A stretch of DNA of 6,636 nucleotides, taken from positions 1-6,636 of the forward strand of contig JBAVQS010000376.1 of NCBI GenBank assembly GCA_049694275.1. The letters run 5' to 3'. How positions within the stretch are numbered: position 1 is the first letter of the stretch; every line of letters starts with the position of its first letter. Both the position numbers and the translations under genes were made by a program. The notes below the pieces were generated by a model that saw only the letters and a list, made by a program, of their open reading frames with translations, had not been told where the DNA came from and did no database searches. Below are positions 1 through 6,000 of this stretch, one piece after another. Source of the stretch: JBAVQS01 sp049694275. Its GTDB lineage: Bacteria; Chloroflexota; Anaerolineae; UBA4142; SHND01.

Positions 1-2
1 TT

Positions 3-794
3 TCTCAAGAAGGTAATACACAGTCTTCTATTCACAAATCTCGGCCTGATGTCTTCCGTCAAATCGTATTTATCTCGACCCAGCTTCCTAATATCCCAGA
101 TCGTCTTTCGGGAGACTTGTCCAAATGCCTGGAAACGTTATGCACGGATAACCTACTGCCATTGATAGACTATGTCACCGCACGCTGCAACTTTTATTCG
201 GACATGGTTCAAATTGGGCAGCCTGTTTACGATACATTCCCCAATCTAAATTTGAAATTCATTCGTAAAAGCTCTACCTATCGCGAATTTCTTGGTGAAA
301 TCTTGCAGCATGTACGAGATGCAGCCAGGAACTTTAAAAACTTTTGGCTTGATGTTTTAAATAGTGTTTTAGCAGATTCAAAAGAAGCATTCGAGAATGA
401 AGGAGTATCAGAACTCGACCCTGATACACTTGACACTTTCATCGAATGGATAAATGGAGAATCGGATCAATTGAGAACTGTGCTATTAGTTTTAGAGACA
501 GTTCACCCTTGGCAATCTTGGTTCAGTTTGGTGCGTCACATTGTGAAACGCCAGGATGTACCGCTTGACTGGGATGATTTAATGCAGGTTTTGTATCTAG
601 GAAGCCATTGGGGGCCTATGTCAGCCTATTATAAGAAACAACTTGCCCTAATCCAGCAGCAGCACAGAGAAGATGATTCGCCTCAAATGTTGAGATTCCT
701 AGATTTCGTGGAGCGCCAATTTGCAGAGATGATTGAACGTGAAGAGGAGCGCGAAAGCGAAGCGCGTGAATTTGAGGGTGAAGAAAATTGGTAG
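3..794 (+). CDS. Unrecognised protein, C-terminal part (5' end outside window)
   Basis: The frame has no stop from base 3 to the TAG at 792-794, so at least 263 residues are encoded and the true start lies upstream. An in-frame TTG at 117 could be read as a start, but the 38 codons before it read as ordinary protein (for example QIVFISTQLPNIPD) and no Shine-Dalgarno sequence stands before it. The protein is largely helical-looking, soluble, rich in aromatic residues (WQSWF, HWGPMSAYYKKQ) and has no membrane segment. Its last ~40 residues are strongly charged (EREEERESEAREFEGEEN), suggesting a terminal helix or coiled coil. I recognise no catalytic motif or family. Base composition is much AT-richer than everything downstream, which suggests accessory or transferred DNA. 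It is probably the C-terminal region of a larger protein. That it is coding is fairly sure; its function is unknown. Confidence 0.75.
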   Translation, partial: SQEGNTQSSIHKSRPDVFRQIVFISTQLPNIPDRLSGDLSKCLETLCTDNLLPLIDYVTARCNFYSDMVQIGQPVYDTFPNLNLKFIRKSSTYREFLGEILQHVRDAARNFKNFWLDVLNSVLADSKEAFENEGVSELDPDTLDTFIEWINGESDQLRTVLLVLETVHPWQSWFSLVRHIVKRQDVPLDWDDLMQVLYLGSHWGPMSAYYKKQLALIQQQHREDDSPQMLRFLDFVERQFAEMIEREEERESEAREFEGEENW

Positions 795-811
795 CAGGGA
801 TGGGTAACTTC

Positions 812-831
812 ATCCGCGTTTATCTGCGTCT
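812..831 (+). repeat. Imperfect 10-base tandem pair
   Basis: ATCCGCGTTT is followed directly by ATCTGCGTCT, two 10-base units differing at two positions. It lies 18 bases after the stop of the preceding gene. From memory, similar ATCCGCGTT/ATCTGCGTC strings recur between genes in several bacterial genomes, so this may be one copy of an interspersed repeat. A single window cannot show that. Confidence 0.35.
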
Positions 832-932
832 CTGTTCTTGGCTTTGAAGATACAGACGATTTTGCTATCCATTATTGCGATTTCCAACCCCTGGTACAAA
901 ACTCTGCCGCCCACCCTATCGCAAAAAGGCGG

Positions 933-961
933 ATGACAACCCGGCCTTTTTCTGCTAGAAT
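933..961 (+). promoter_or_regulatory. Sigma70-like promoter of the PAS/hydrolase unit
   Basis: A -35 box ATGACA (933-938, five of six consensus bases) and a -10 box TAGAAT (956-961, five of six) are separated by exactly 17 bases. A TG one base before the -10 box gives an extended -10 (TGCTAGAAT). Transcription would begin near 968, leaving a leader of about 90 bases before the ATG at 1059. The rest of 795-1058 contains no convincing gene on either strand. A weak 8-bp inverted repeat (923-930 with 944-951) brackets the -35 box and could be an operator, but its stem is mostly A-T. Confidence 0.6.
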
Positions 962-1058
962 TTCCTCCGTTACGAACCTCTTGATATCCTGGCATGTATG
1001 ATGCTGGCGCCTGATTTGCAGTCCTTGGCTGTACGGCGTCCGGGTGGGGGATAGAAGC

Positions 1059-1451
1059 ATGTCTCAGAAGGAAATCGAAGTCATTCTCGCGCGACACCTT
1101 GCCAGTTATCTGGCGGTCCCGATGTTTATTGTCGATCCGAACGGAACGCTCATTTATTACAATGAGCCCGCGGAAGGGCTGCTTGGCTTGCGGTACGAAG
1201 AAGCGGGCGAAATGCTCATCGACGATTGGTCGACCCGGTTCACCCCGACCGACGACCTGGGCGCGCCGTTGCCTACCGATGCACTGCCCCTCGCGATTGC
1301 CCTGCGCAAGCGCGAGACGAACAACGGGCGGTTTTGGATTTGCACGCCCAATGGGCTAAAACGGCATCTGGAAGTGACGGCTTTTCCGCTTATCGGCCAG
1401 GAGGATCGCTATCTGGGCGCCGTCGCGCTGTTCTGGGAGTTGAATTCATGA
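1059..1451 (+). CDS. Single-domain PAS sensor protein
   Basis: The 130-residue protein is essentially one PAS fold. After a short helix, residues 20-45 show the typical PAS opening: a proline followed by FIVDPNGTLIYYN and PAEGLLG. Residues 90-127 form the closing beta strands (RFWICTPNGLKRHLEVTAFP, then YLGAVALFWEL). PAS domains sense small molecules, redox state or light, or bind partner proteins; nothing here shows which ligand is used. There is no histidine kinase, GGDEF or DNA-binding part. The ATG at 1059 is chosen because GGGGGA (1046-1051) stands 7 bases ahead of it; a GTG at 1044 would add five residues but lies upstream of that site. The TGA overlaps the next start codon as ATGA, so the product is probably made together with the hydrolase and may regulate or bind it. 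The PAS call is firm; the role is inferred. Confidence 0.85.
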   Translation: MSQKEIEVILARHLASYLAVPMFIVDPNGTLIYYNEPAEGLLGLRYEEAGEMLIDDWSTRFTPTDDLGAPLPTDALPLAIALRKRETNNGRFWICTPNGLKRHLEVTAFPLIGQEDRYLGAVALFWELNS

Positions 1452-2296
1452 GTAGTGAATTCAAGGTAACCTTGTGGGGGACACGTGGCTCGCTGGCGAC
1501 GCCCGGAGCCGACAAGCTGGGCTATGGGGGCAATACTGCTTGTGTCTCTGTCCAGTCGGATGATGGCACGCTTCTTGTGCTGGATGCGGGAACGGGGATT
1601 CGCAATCTGGGACTCGTGTTGCCGCCGGACATCCGACGCGTCGATCTGCTTTTAACGCATCTTCATATGGACCATGTGCAGGGGATTGGCTTTTTTCGGC
1701 CGATTCGTACCCCAGGCGTGGATGTTCATGTTTGGGGGCCGGCGGCCAGCTCTCGGACATTAGCGCACCGGTTATCACGCTATCTCTCGCCCCCACTCTT
1801 TCCCGTCTATTTGCGCGAGATGGAATGCAACCTGCACCTGCACGAAGTCCCGTGCGGTGATTTCCAGGTGGGGCCGTACCAGATCTCGTGCGAGCATATC
1901 TGCCACCCTGATCCCAGCGTGGGCTATCGCGTCGCAACCGCCCGCGCCGCGTTTGCTTATCTGCCGGACCATGAGCCGGCGCTCGGCACTCGTGAGTTTT
2001 CCGTCGGGCGTGACTGGATCTCGGGATCGCACCTTGTCGAGAATGCGGACCTGCTGGTACACGATTCGCAATACACCGATGCGCAATACGCGCCGCGCGT
2101 AGGATGGGGGCACAGTTCGCTCCGGCATGCCATCCAGTTCGCGGCGCTGAACGGGGTCAAGGAGATGGTGACCTTTCATCACGACCCTTCGCACACGGAT
2201 GGTCAACTCGATCAGATGCTGGATTCCCTCGTGCAGGAGATGCGCCCGCCGGTCAAAGTGACTCCCGGCAGGGAAGGGACGGCATTTGAATTATAG
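1448..2296 (+). CDS. Metallo-beta-lactamase-fold metal-dependent hydrolase
   Basis: This 282-residue protein opens with LWGTRGSLATPG and YGGNTACV (residues 9-34), the signature of MBL-fold hydrolases related to PhnP, RNase Z and cyclic-nucleotide phosphodiesterase-type enzymes. The metal site is visible: HLHMDH at 71-76 (His71, His73, Asp75, His76), probably His153 (CHPD), Asp206 (LVHDSQYT) and His244 or His245 (TFHHDP). GWGHSS at 219-224 is also typical of this subgroup. It probably hydrolyses a phosphodiester or similar ester with two zinc or manganese ions in the cytoplasm; the substrate cannot be read from sequence. The ATG at 1448 is preceded by GGGAG (1435-1439) at an 8-base spacing inside the PAS gene and overlaps that gene's stop by four bases, so translation is probably coupled. 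The frame stays open upstream to 1226, but that extension only shadows the PAS gene. No signal peptide is present. Confidence 0.9.
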   Translation: MSSEFKVTLWGTRGSLATPGADKLGYGGNTACVSVQSDDGTLLVLDAGTGIRNLGLVLPPDIRRVDLLLTHLHMDHVQGIGFFRPIRTPGVDVHVWGPAASSRTLAHRLSRYLSPPLFPVYLREMECNLHLHEVPCGDFQVGPYQISCEHICHPDPSVGYRVATARAAFAYLPDHEPALGTREFSVGRDWISGSHLVENADLLVHDSQYTDAQYAPRVGWGHSSLRHAIQFAALNGVKEMVTFHHDPSHTDGQLDQMLDSLVQEMRPPVKVTPGREGTAFEL

Positions 2297-2359
2297 AGCG
2301 GTGGCGCACTTTTGTGAATATGCTCTGATGCACGGCCCCCTGAAAAGCGTATCTAGAGT

Positions 2360-3541
2360 ATGAGCAATTCAATCAAGGGCACGATTACCCTGATGGGATC
2401 GGGCGAGATGGCCGATTCGATGAGCCGGGTCCACCGCAAGATTCTTACCGAAATCCAGGAACCTGTCCGACCGGTATTTATCGATACACCAGCCGGTTTT
2501 GAATTGAATGCCGACGAGATTTCGGCCAAGGCGGTCGAGTATTTTGCGCAGCGGTTTGCGCTGGACCTCCAGGTGGTGCGTTTCAAGAACAAGGCCCAAG
2601 CATCGGCCATCGAGGTCGAGGCGGCGGTGCGCAATCTGCGGCGCGCGAACTATATCTTTGCCGGGCCGGGCAGCCCGAGCTATGCCATCCGCAACTGGCG
2701 CGACACGCTCGTCTGGGAGACCGTTCTGAGCCGCTGGATGGAGGGAGCGCACTTGGTGCTGGCGAGCGCGGCCGCGATTACCTCCGGTTGCACCGCACTG
2801 CCGGTTTATGAAATTTACAAGGCCGGTCAAGACCCGCACTGGATTCCGGGGCTTCATCTTTTGGGTCAACTCAGCCTATCGGTTGCCGTGATCCCGCACT
2901 GGAATAATTCCGAAGGGGGCACGTTCGATACGCGTTTTTGCTATATGGGCGCGCCTCGCTTGCAAGCACTCGAACGCGAGCTCGATCCAGCCACAATGAT
3001 TCTCGGGATTGATGAATATACTGCTTGTACCCTCGACCCCAATACCCAGCAGTGCACCGTCATGGGCGCTGGGCAGGTCACGGTGCATTACCGGGACCGG
3101 GAGTGGAATTATCCGGCCGGGGTGACCTTTGGGTTTGACCGGTTGCGTACCGAGCCGCTGCGTCAACTGACCTCTGGAGAACTGCCTGCCGAAGAAACCG
3201 GAGCGTCGGATAATAACGGTCCTTCAGTCATGGCGGGACGCTATCTACAACAACTGGCATCTGCTCTCACCGAGGCACATGAGGGCGAGGTCCAGCGCGA
3301 CCTGATTGATCAGGCGCACGGGGCGATGCACGAGCTTTCGGCCGAGTGGATTGCGCCGGCGCATACGACCGGGGGACAAGATATTGCGCCGCTCGTCGAG
3401 CTGCTCATCGAGTTGCGCTCCAGCCTTCGCGGCGCCAAGCAGTATGCGCTCGCCGATCAGGTGCGGCAGGGATTGATGCAGCTCGGCATCCAGATCCAGG
3501 ACACCCCGAACGGCACCACATGGACACAGGTCAAGGAATGA
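2360..3541 (+). CDS. S51/class-I amidotransferase-like protein with CysS-type C-terminal domain
   Basis: Two parts are visible in 393 residues. Residues 6-265 resemble the peptidase S51 / class-I glutamine-amidotransferase-like fold (cyanophycinase, dipeptidase E): GTITLMGSGEM at the N-terminus, FAGPGSPSYA at 100-109, a putative nucleophile Ser136 in LASAAAITSG, a candidate His180 (VIPHWNNSEGG), and GIDEYTACTLD at 216-226. The elbow reads A-S-A-A rather than the usual G-x-S-A-G, so peptidase activity is uncertain. Residues ~348-390 match the C-terminal domain of cysteinyl-tRNA synthetase (CysS/YqeB type), including AKQYALADQVRQGL and DTPNGTTW. That domain binds the tRNA anticodon region in CysS. 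Residues ~266-345 form a helical linker. The ATG at 2360 is the first possible start, because an in-frame TAG lies at 2354-2356; no good Shine-Dalgarno precedes it. It sits 63 bases after the hydrolase gene and may be read through from it. Confidence 0.8.
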   Translation: MSNSIKGTITLMGSGEMADSMSRVHRKILTEIQEPVRPVFIDTPAGFELNADEISAKAVEYFAQRFALDLQVVRFKNKAQASAIEVEAAVRNLRRANYIFAGPGSPSYAIRNWRDTLVWETVLSRWMEGAHLVLASAAAITSGCTALPVYEIYKAGQDPHWIPGLHLLGQLSLSVAVIPHWNNSEGGTFDTRFCYMGAPRLQALERELDPATMILGIDEYTACTLDPNTQQCTVMGAGQVTVHYRDREWNYPAGVTFGFDRLRTEPLRQLTSGELPAEETGASDNNGPSVMAGRYLQQLASALTEAHEGEVQRDLIDQAHGAMHELSAEWIAPAHTTGGQDIAPLVELLIELRSSLRGAKQYALADQVRQGLMQLGIQIQDTPNGTTWTQVKE

Positions 3542-3549
3542 ACAATCGT

Positions 3550-4752
3550 TTATCGAATCTGTTCATGCGAACTGGCAAGGAGTTGCTCGTACTGTTGCAC
3601 GTTGGCGCTGCCACCCCCCTGAGCTAGCTGGGCATCGCCGCCCCCTTTACCCCCAAGAGGAGCGAGCAGGCGTTTGATGAGATCGTTCGCCTTGATTCCG
3701 GTATCCCTGGCGCAGCTTGTGGCGAGAGATACTTTGGCGCCATCGTGACTGGCGATGATGGCGATGAGGCCCGGCTCATTCTGAAGCAGGCTGCCGAGCT
3801 GCCGCAGTTCGGCCGGAGGGCGGTCCTGAAAAGAGGCACACACGAAACGCAACGCGTCCATCTTTTCGGCGCTGGCCGCGAGCTGTTTCGCTTCGAGGAC
3901 GATCAGGTTCGCTTTCACCCCCTTGAGTTGTTGCTCCAACTCTCTGATCTGCTCCACCTGGCGGTCGAGCGCGGCGAGGGCTGTCTCGGGGTTGGCGTTC
4001 AGCCGCTGTGCTAACCGCACGAGCGTCGCGTGCTCCTCATGGAAAAGCCGCCGCGCCAGTTCCCCCGCTACAAAGTAGATGCGCGTCTCTTCGCCCCGCT
4101 TTTCAGCCTTGACGATCTTGACGATTCCGATCATCCCCGTGCTGGTGCAGTGCGTCCCACCGCAGGCTGAATAATCAAAGCGGTCGATCTCGACGATCCG
4201 GACCTCTCCCTGCACCTTGGGTGGGCGACGGAGTGGAATCCGCCCAATCTCGGCCGATGGCACGAAATAGGATCGGATGGGCCGGTCCTCATAGATGAGA
4301 GCGTTTGCCAATTCTTCGGCGCGTTCTAACCCCCGTTCGTCGATCCGGCTCGTCGGAAAATCAATCGTCGAGAGCGATTCAATACTGATGTGGACCGCAA
4401 TGGTCTCTAATCCCAGCGTCTTTTCGACGGCCTGGCTCAGCAAGTGCTGGGCGGAGTGGTGCTGCATAAATGCAAACCGTCGCGCCCGGTCGATTTTGCC
4501 CCCGACTGTCGTTCCCGGCGCGTCCTGATCGACGATATGAATGATGGTCCCTTCTTCATCTGCAAATACATCCAGCACCCGCGCCGGCCCTAATGTTCCC
4601 GCATCGTGTTCCTGGCCGCCGCCGGTCGGGTAGAAATAGGTTTTGTCCAGCACGAGGCCCCGGCGTCCGTCCGGCAGAACCGGTCGGCCGGTAATTATCG
4701 CGTCAAATTCGAGGGTGTGGGGGTCAATTAAATATGCGCGTTCGGTTGGCAT
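3550..4752 (-). CDS. alaX: Long AlaX-type alanyl-tRNA editing protein with DHHA1 domain
   Basis: This is a free-standing relative of the editing half of alanyl-tRNA synthetase. Such proteins hydrolyse Ser-tRNA(Ala) or Gly-tRNA(Ala) in trans. Residues 1-90 form the beta-barrel part with FYPTGGGQEHDAGTL (40-54). The zinc-binding editing centre has all expected ligands: His99 and His103 (HSAQHLL) and Cys197 and His201 (CGGTHC). Residues ~240-298 look like a coiled coil, and ~299-396 form a DHHA1 domain with GGKGGGDAQLAQGGG (367-381). The aminoacylation domain is absent, and the 400-residue length fits the long (AlaX-L) class. The start at 4752 has AAGGA about 6 bases upstream on the minus strand. 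The gene converges on the S51-like gene with 8 bases between stop codons. It appears intact and is probably cytoplasmic. Serine versus glycine specificity cannot be decided from sequence. Confidence 0.92.
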   Translation of the reverse strand: MPTERAYLIDPHTLEFDAIITGRPVLPDGRRGLVLDKTYFYPTGGGQEHDAGTLGPARVLDVFADEEGTIIHIVDQDAPGTTVGGKIDRARRFAFMQHHSAQHLLSQAVEKTLGLETIAVHISIESLSTIDFPTSRIDERGLERAEELANALIYEDRPIRSYFVPSAEIGRIPLRRPPKVQGEVRIVEIDRFDYSACGGTHCTSTGMIGIVKIVKAEKRGEETRIYFVAGELARRLFHEEHATLVRLAQRLNANPETALAALDRQVEQIRELEQQLKGVKANLIVLEAKQLAASAEKMDALRFVCASFQDRPPAELRQLGSLLQNEPGLIAIIASHDGAKVSLATSCARDTGIKANDLIKRLLAPLGGKGGGDAQLAQGGGSANVQQYEQLLASSHEQIR

Positions 4753-4780
4753 CTTTTTCCTTCAAGTTGGGTTGCTGGCT

Positions 4781-4809
4781 ATTCTAACATGCCTGGCCGC
4801 TGTCTCCAA
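4781..4809 (-). promoter_or_regulatory. Extended -10 promoter of alaX
   Basis: Read on the minus strand, TTGGAG (4809-4804) and TAGAAT (4786-4781) are 17 bases apart, with TG one base before the -10 box (TGTTAGAAT). The -35 box matches consensus only in its first three bases, so the extended -10 would carry most of the strength. Transcription would begin near 4774, giving a leader of about 22 bases that includes the AAGGA ribosome-binding site. Confidence 0.5.
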
Positions 4810-4845
4810 AGGCACGTCGTCGCCCCTATTTCCTCTGATTTCGGC

Positions 4846-4851
4846 TATAAT
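4846..4851 (+). promoter_or_regulatory. -10 box for the membrane-protein gene
   Basis: A perfect TATAAT lies 36 bases before the ATG at 4888. No recognisable -35 box stands 15-20 bases upstream and there is no TGn extension. With the alaX promoter pointing the other way, 4753-4887 would be a divergent promoter region. GGTGAGGGG (4877-4885) supplies the ribosome-binding site. Confidence 0.45.
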
Positions 4852-4887
4852 TCCTCACACATTCTATCCTTGTGAAGGTGAGGGGCT

Positions 4888-5601
4888 ATGTCACAGCCGA
4901 GTGACCGAACGGAACAACACCTGCGCGAACATGCAGAGCGCAATCTCGGCGCGCTGGTTATTAGCATCGAGTTTACGCTCATCAGCGTGATGGTCGGGGT
5001 CATTCTCTTTCCGCTGATGGATAATGCGGCGATCCTCTTGCGCGATCTGCGCTGGGAGTTATGGCCTTATATCCTCAGCGGCCTGCTCTTTACGCTGCTC
5101 CTGTGGACGCAGGTCATCAGCCACTCCCTTTCGTTTGTCGGATGGCCCATCGACATCGGACATAATCTGCTCTATATCGTCTTTGCGCTCGTCCTGGGCG
5201 TGCAGATGCACTTTATTATGGACCCGCGTGGGTGGTTCGCCGTCAGCTTTATCAGCACGCTGGTCGCCTGGTTGCTCGTCTATTACGATGCGCGGGTGAT
5301 CGAAGAGCGAATGACCGGCGTGAGCGGCGCGGCGCTCGCGCTGTTTACCGTAGCTCTTGAACGACAGCGAAATCTGGGCCGGCAGTTTGTCATCGCGTTT
5401 GCCGATGCGCTGTTGAATCTCGGCGCGGTCCTTTTATGGTCCCCGTTCATGATCGACCGGCCGGGGCACTTGATATTGATCGCGCTTCAACTTCTGCTGG
5501 TGCTGGGGCTGACTGTCCGCACGATTCAGGTTTTCAAGTCCTGGACGGAACCCGTCGTCCGCAAGGCGATGCAGGAGCTCGCGCTGGAGGGGGAAGATTA
5601 G
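4888..5601 (+). CDS. Six-helix integral membrane protein of unknown function
   Basis: The 237-residue protein begins with a charged N-terminus (residues 1-18) and then shows about six hydrophobic helices near 21-43, 58-78, 92-111, 114-133, 165-187 and 193-212. It ends in a charged tail (EPVVRKAMQELALEGED). A basic and acidic loop (DARVIEERMTG, then ALERQRNLGRQF) separates helices 4 and 5. There is no cleaved signal peptide and no motif of a transporter, channel or enzyme that I recognise, though His and Trp residues lie in or near helices 2-4 (WTQVISHS, GHNLL, MHF). The ATG at 4888 is supported by AAGGTG/GAGGGG just upstream. The stop is four bases before the PanE relic, so the two were probably once in one operon, and moaD lies further along the same likely transcript. 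That it is a membrane protein is sure; its role is not. Confidence 0.8.
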   Translation: MSQPSDRTEQHLREHAERNLGALVISIEFTLISVMVGVILFPLMDNAAILLRDLRWELWPYILSGLLFTLLLWTQVISHSLSFVGWPIDIGHNLLYIVFALVLGVQMHFIMDPRGWFAVSFISTLVAWLLVYYDARVIEERMTGVSGAALALFTVALERQRNLGRQFVIAFADALLNLGAVLLWSPFMIDRPGHLILIALQLLLVLGLTVRTIQVFKSWTEPVVRKAMQELALEGED

Positions 5602-5605
5602 GCGT

Positions 5606-5677
5606 ATGCAAGTTGCAGTCATGGGAACCGAAGGTATTGGGGGCTATTACGGTGGCCTCCTTGTTCAAGACGGGTAG
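5606..5677 (+). pseudogene. panE: N-terminal relic of ketopantoate reductase (PanE/ApbA)
   Basis: This 23-codon frame, ATG to TAG, reads as the first beta strand and glycine-rich loop of a 2-dehydropantoate 2-reductase: a start like MQVAV, then MGTEGIGGYYGG, LLVQ and DG. Intact PanE has about 300 residues and uses the GxGxxG loop to bind NADPH; in pantothenate synthesis it reduces ketopantoate to pantoate. Here the second glycine of the loop is Glu (residue 9), and the frame ends at TAG just where HxVTFxxRG would be expected. No further PanE sequence follows in any frame I read, because the MoaD start is three bases after the stop. The fragment cannot fold into an enzyme. It is most simply a deletion remnant, although the short frame could still be translated and help ribosomes reach moaD. 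Similarity is judged by eye from a short stretch, so alternatives remain. Confidence 0.6.
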
Positions 5678-5680
5678 GAT

Positions 5681-5914
5681 ATGCAGATTACGCTGCGGTT
5701 GTATGGGAATTTGCGCAAGTATGCGGCGGACAAGCGGGACCGAACGGTGATTGAGATTACGGAGGGGATGACGATTCAAGCGCTCCTCCTGGCGCTCGGC
5801 GTGCCCGATAATGGTTGGTGGATGGCCGCGCTGAATGATACGGTGGTTGAGCCGGAGACCACCCTCCACGACGGCGACCTGTTAGAGGTGTTTGACCCCG
5901 TCGGGGGAGGATGA
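5681..5914 (+). CDS. moaD: MoaD/ThiS-family sulfur carrier (molybdopterin synthase small subunit)
   Basis: The 77-residue protein has the length, ubiquitin-like pattern and ending of MoaD. It begins MQITLRLYGNLRKYA, has TIQALLLALGVP in the middle, then LNDTVVEPETTLHDGDLLEVFDPV, and finishes with the Gly-Gly-Gly end whose terminal carboxylate becomes a thiocarboxylate. With MoaE it donates sulfur to cyclic pyranopterin monophosphate to make molybdopterin. ThiS is the main alternative, but it is usually shorter and its start differs; the neighbouring molybdoenzyme favours MoaD. The ATG at 5681 is set by the family N-terminus. GGGTAGGA (5672-5679) supplies a close ribosome-binding site that includes the stop of the preceding short frame, so termination-reinitiation is possible. 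No moaE, moaA or moeB is in the window. Confidence 0.88.
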   Translation: MQITLRLYGNLRKYAADKRDRTVIEITEGMTIQALLLALGVPDNGWWMAALNDTVVEPETTLHDGDLLEVFDPVGGG

Positions 5915-5985
5915 GCGAGTTGGCAAGCTGGCACATCACAAAGCGGGATCCCTTTAGGATGCTGCGTTCTGTAATCCTTTCGTAA
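5911..5985 (+). CDS. Doubtful 24-codon mini-ORF overlapping the moaD stop
   Basis: An ATG overlaps the moaD stop as ATGA and opens 24 codons (beginning MSELASWHITKRD) to a TAA at 5983-5985. The overlap would suit coupled translation, but GGGGGAGG touches the ATG with no spacing, and the product resembles nothing I know. Its second half lies within two hairpins. It is more likely a chance frame in a leader than a gene. Confidence 0.15.
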   Translation: MSELASWHITKRDPFRMLRSVILS

Positions 5986-5990
5986 GGATT
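5948..5990 (+). promoter_or_regulatory. Two adjacent hairpins with interchangeable ATCC/GGAT arms
   Basis: Hairpin 1 pairs ATCC (5948-5951) with GGAT (5957-5960) over a 5-base loop. Hairpin 2 pairs AATCCTT (5973-5979) with AAGGATT (5984-5990) over the loop TCGT. The GGAT arm of the first can instead pair with the ATCCT arm of the second (5956-5960 with 5974-5978), so alternative folds are possible, as in attenuators. Four T's (5989-5992) follow hairpin 2, too few for a convincing terminator. The element lies in the moaD-molybdoenzyme gap. It does not resemble the known Moco riboswitch closely enough for me to name it. Confidence 0.3.
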
Positions 5991-6000
5991 TTGGAGTAGG

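Noticed and set aside
117..119. TTG as the start of the first gene
   Set aside because: The frame continues upstream to the window edge with plausible protein sequence, and no Shine-Dalgarno precedes the TTG.
921..952. Hairpin AAAAAGGC/GCCTTTTT as a terminator of the first gene
   Set aside because: It has only three G-C pairs and a 13-base loop, and it overlaps a well-formed promoter, so terminator function is not supported.
810..1097. Minus-strand 95-codon frame
   Set aside because: No recognisable protein, low-quality composition, overlap with the promoter and the PAS start; it is an artefact of the non-coding gap.
1226..1447. Upstream extension of the hydrolase frame
   Set aside because: It runs through the PAS gene in another frame, has no family similarity, and the ATG at 1448 has a good ribosome-binding site and the family N-terminus.
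1461..2206. Two long minus-strand frames opposite the hydrolase
   Set aside because: Arg/Pro-rich translations typical of the antisense of GC-rich genes, without motifs or ribosome-binding sites.
2369..2869. Minus-strand 166-codon frame opposite the S51-like gene
   Set aside because: The plus strand has clear family motifs throughout; this is its shadow.
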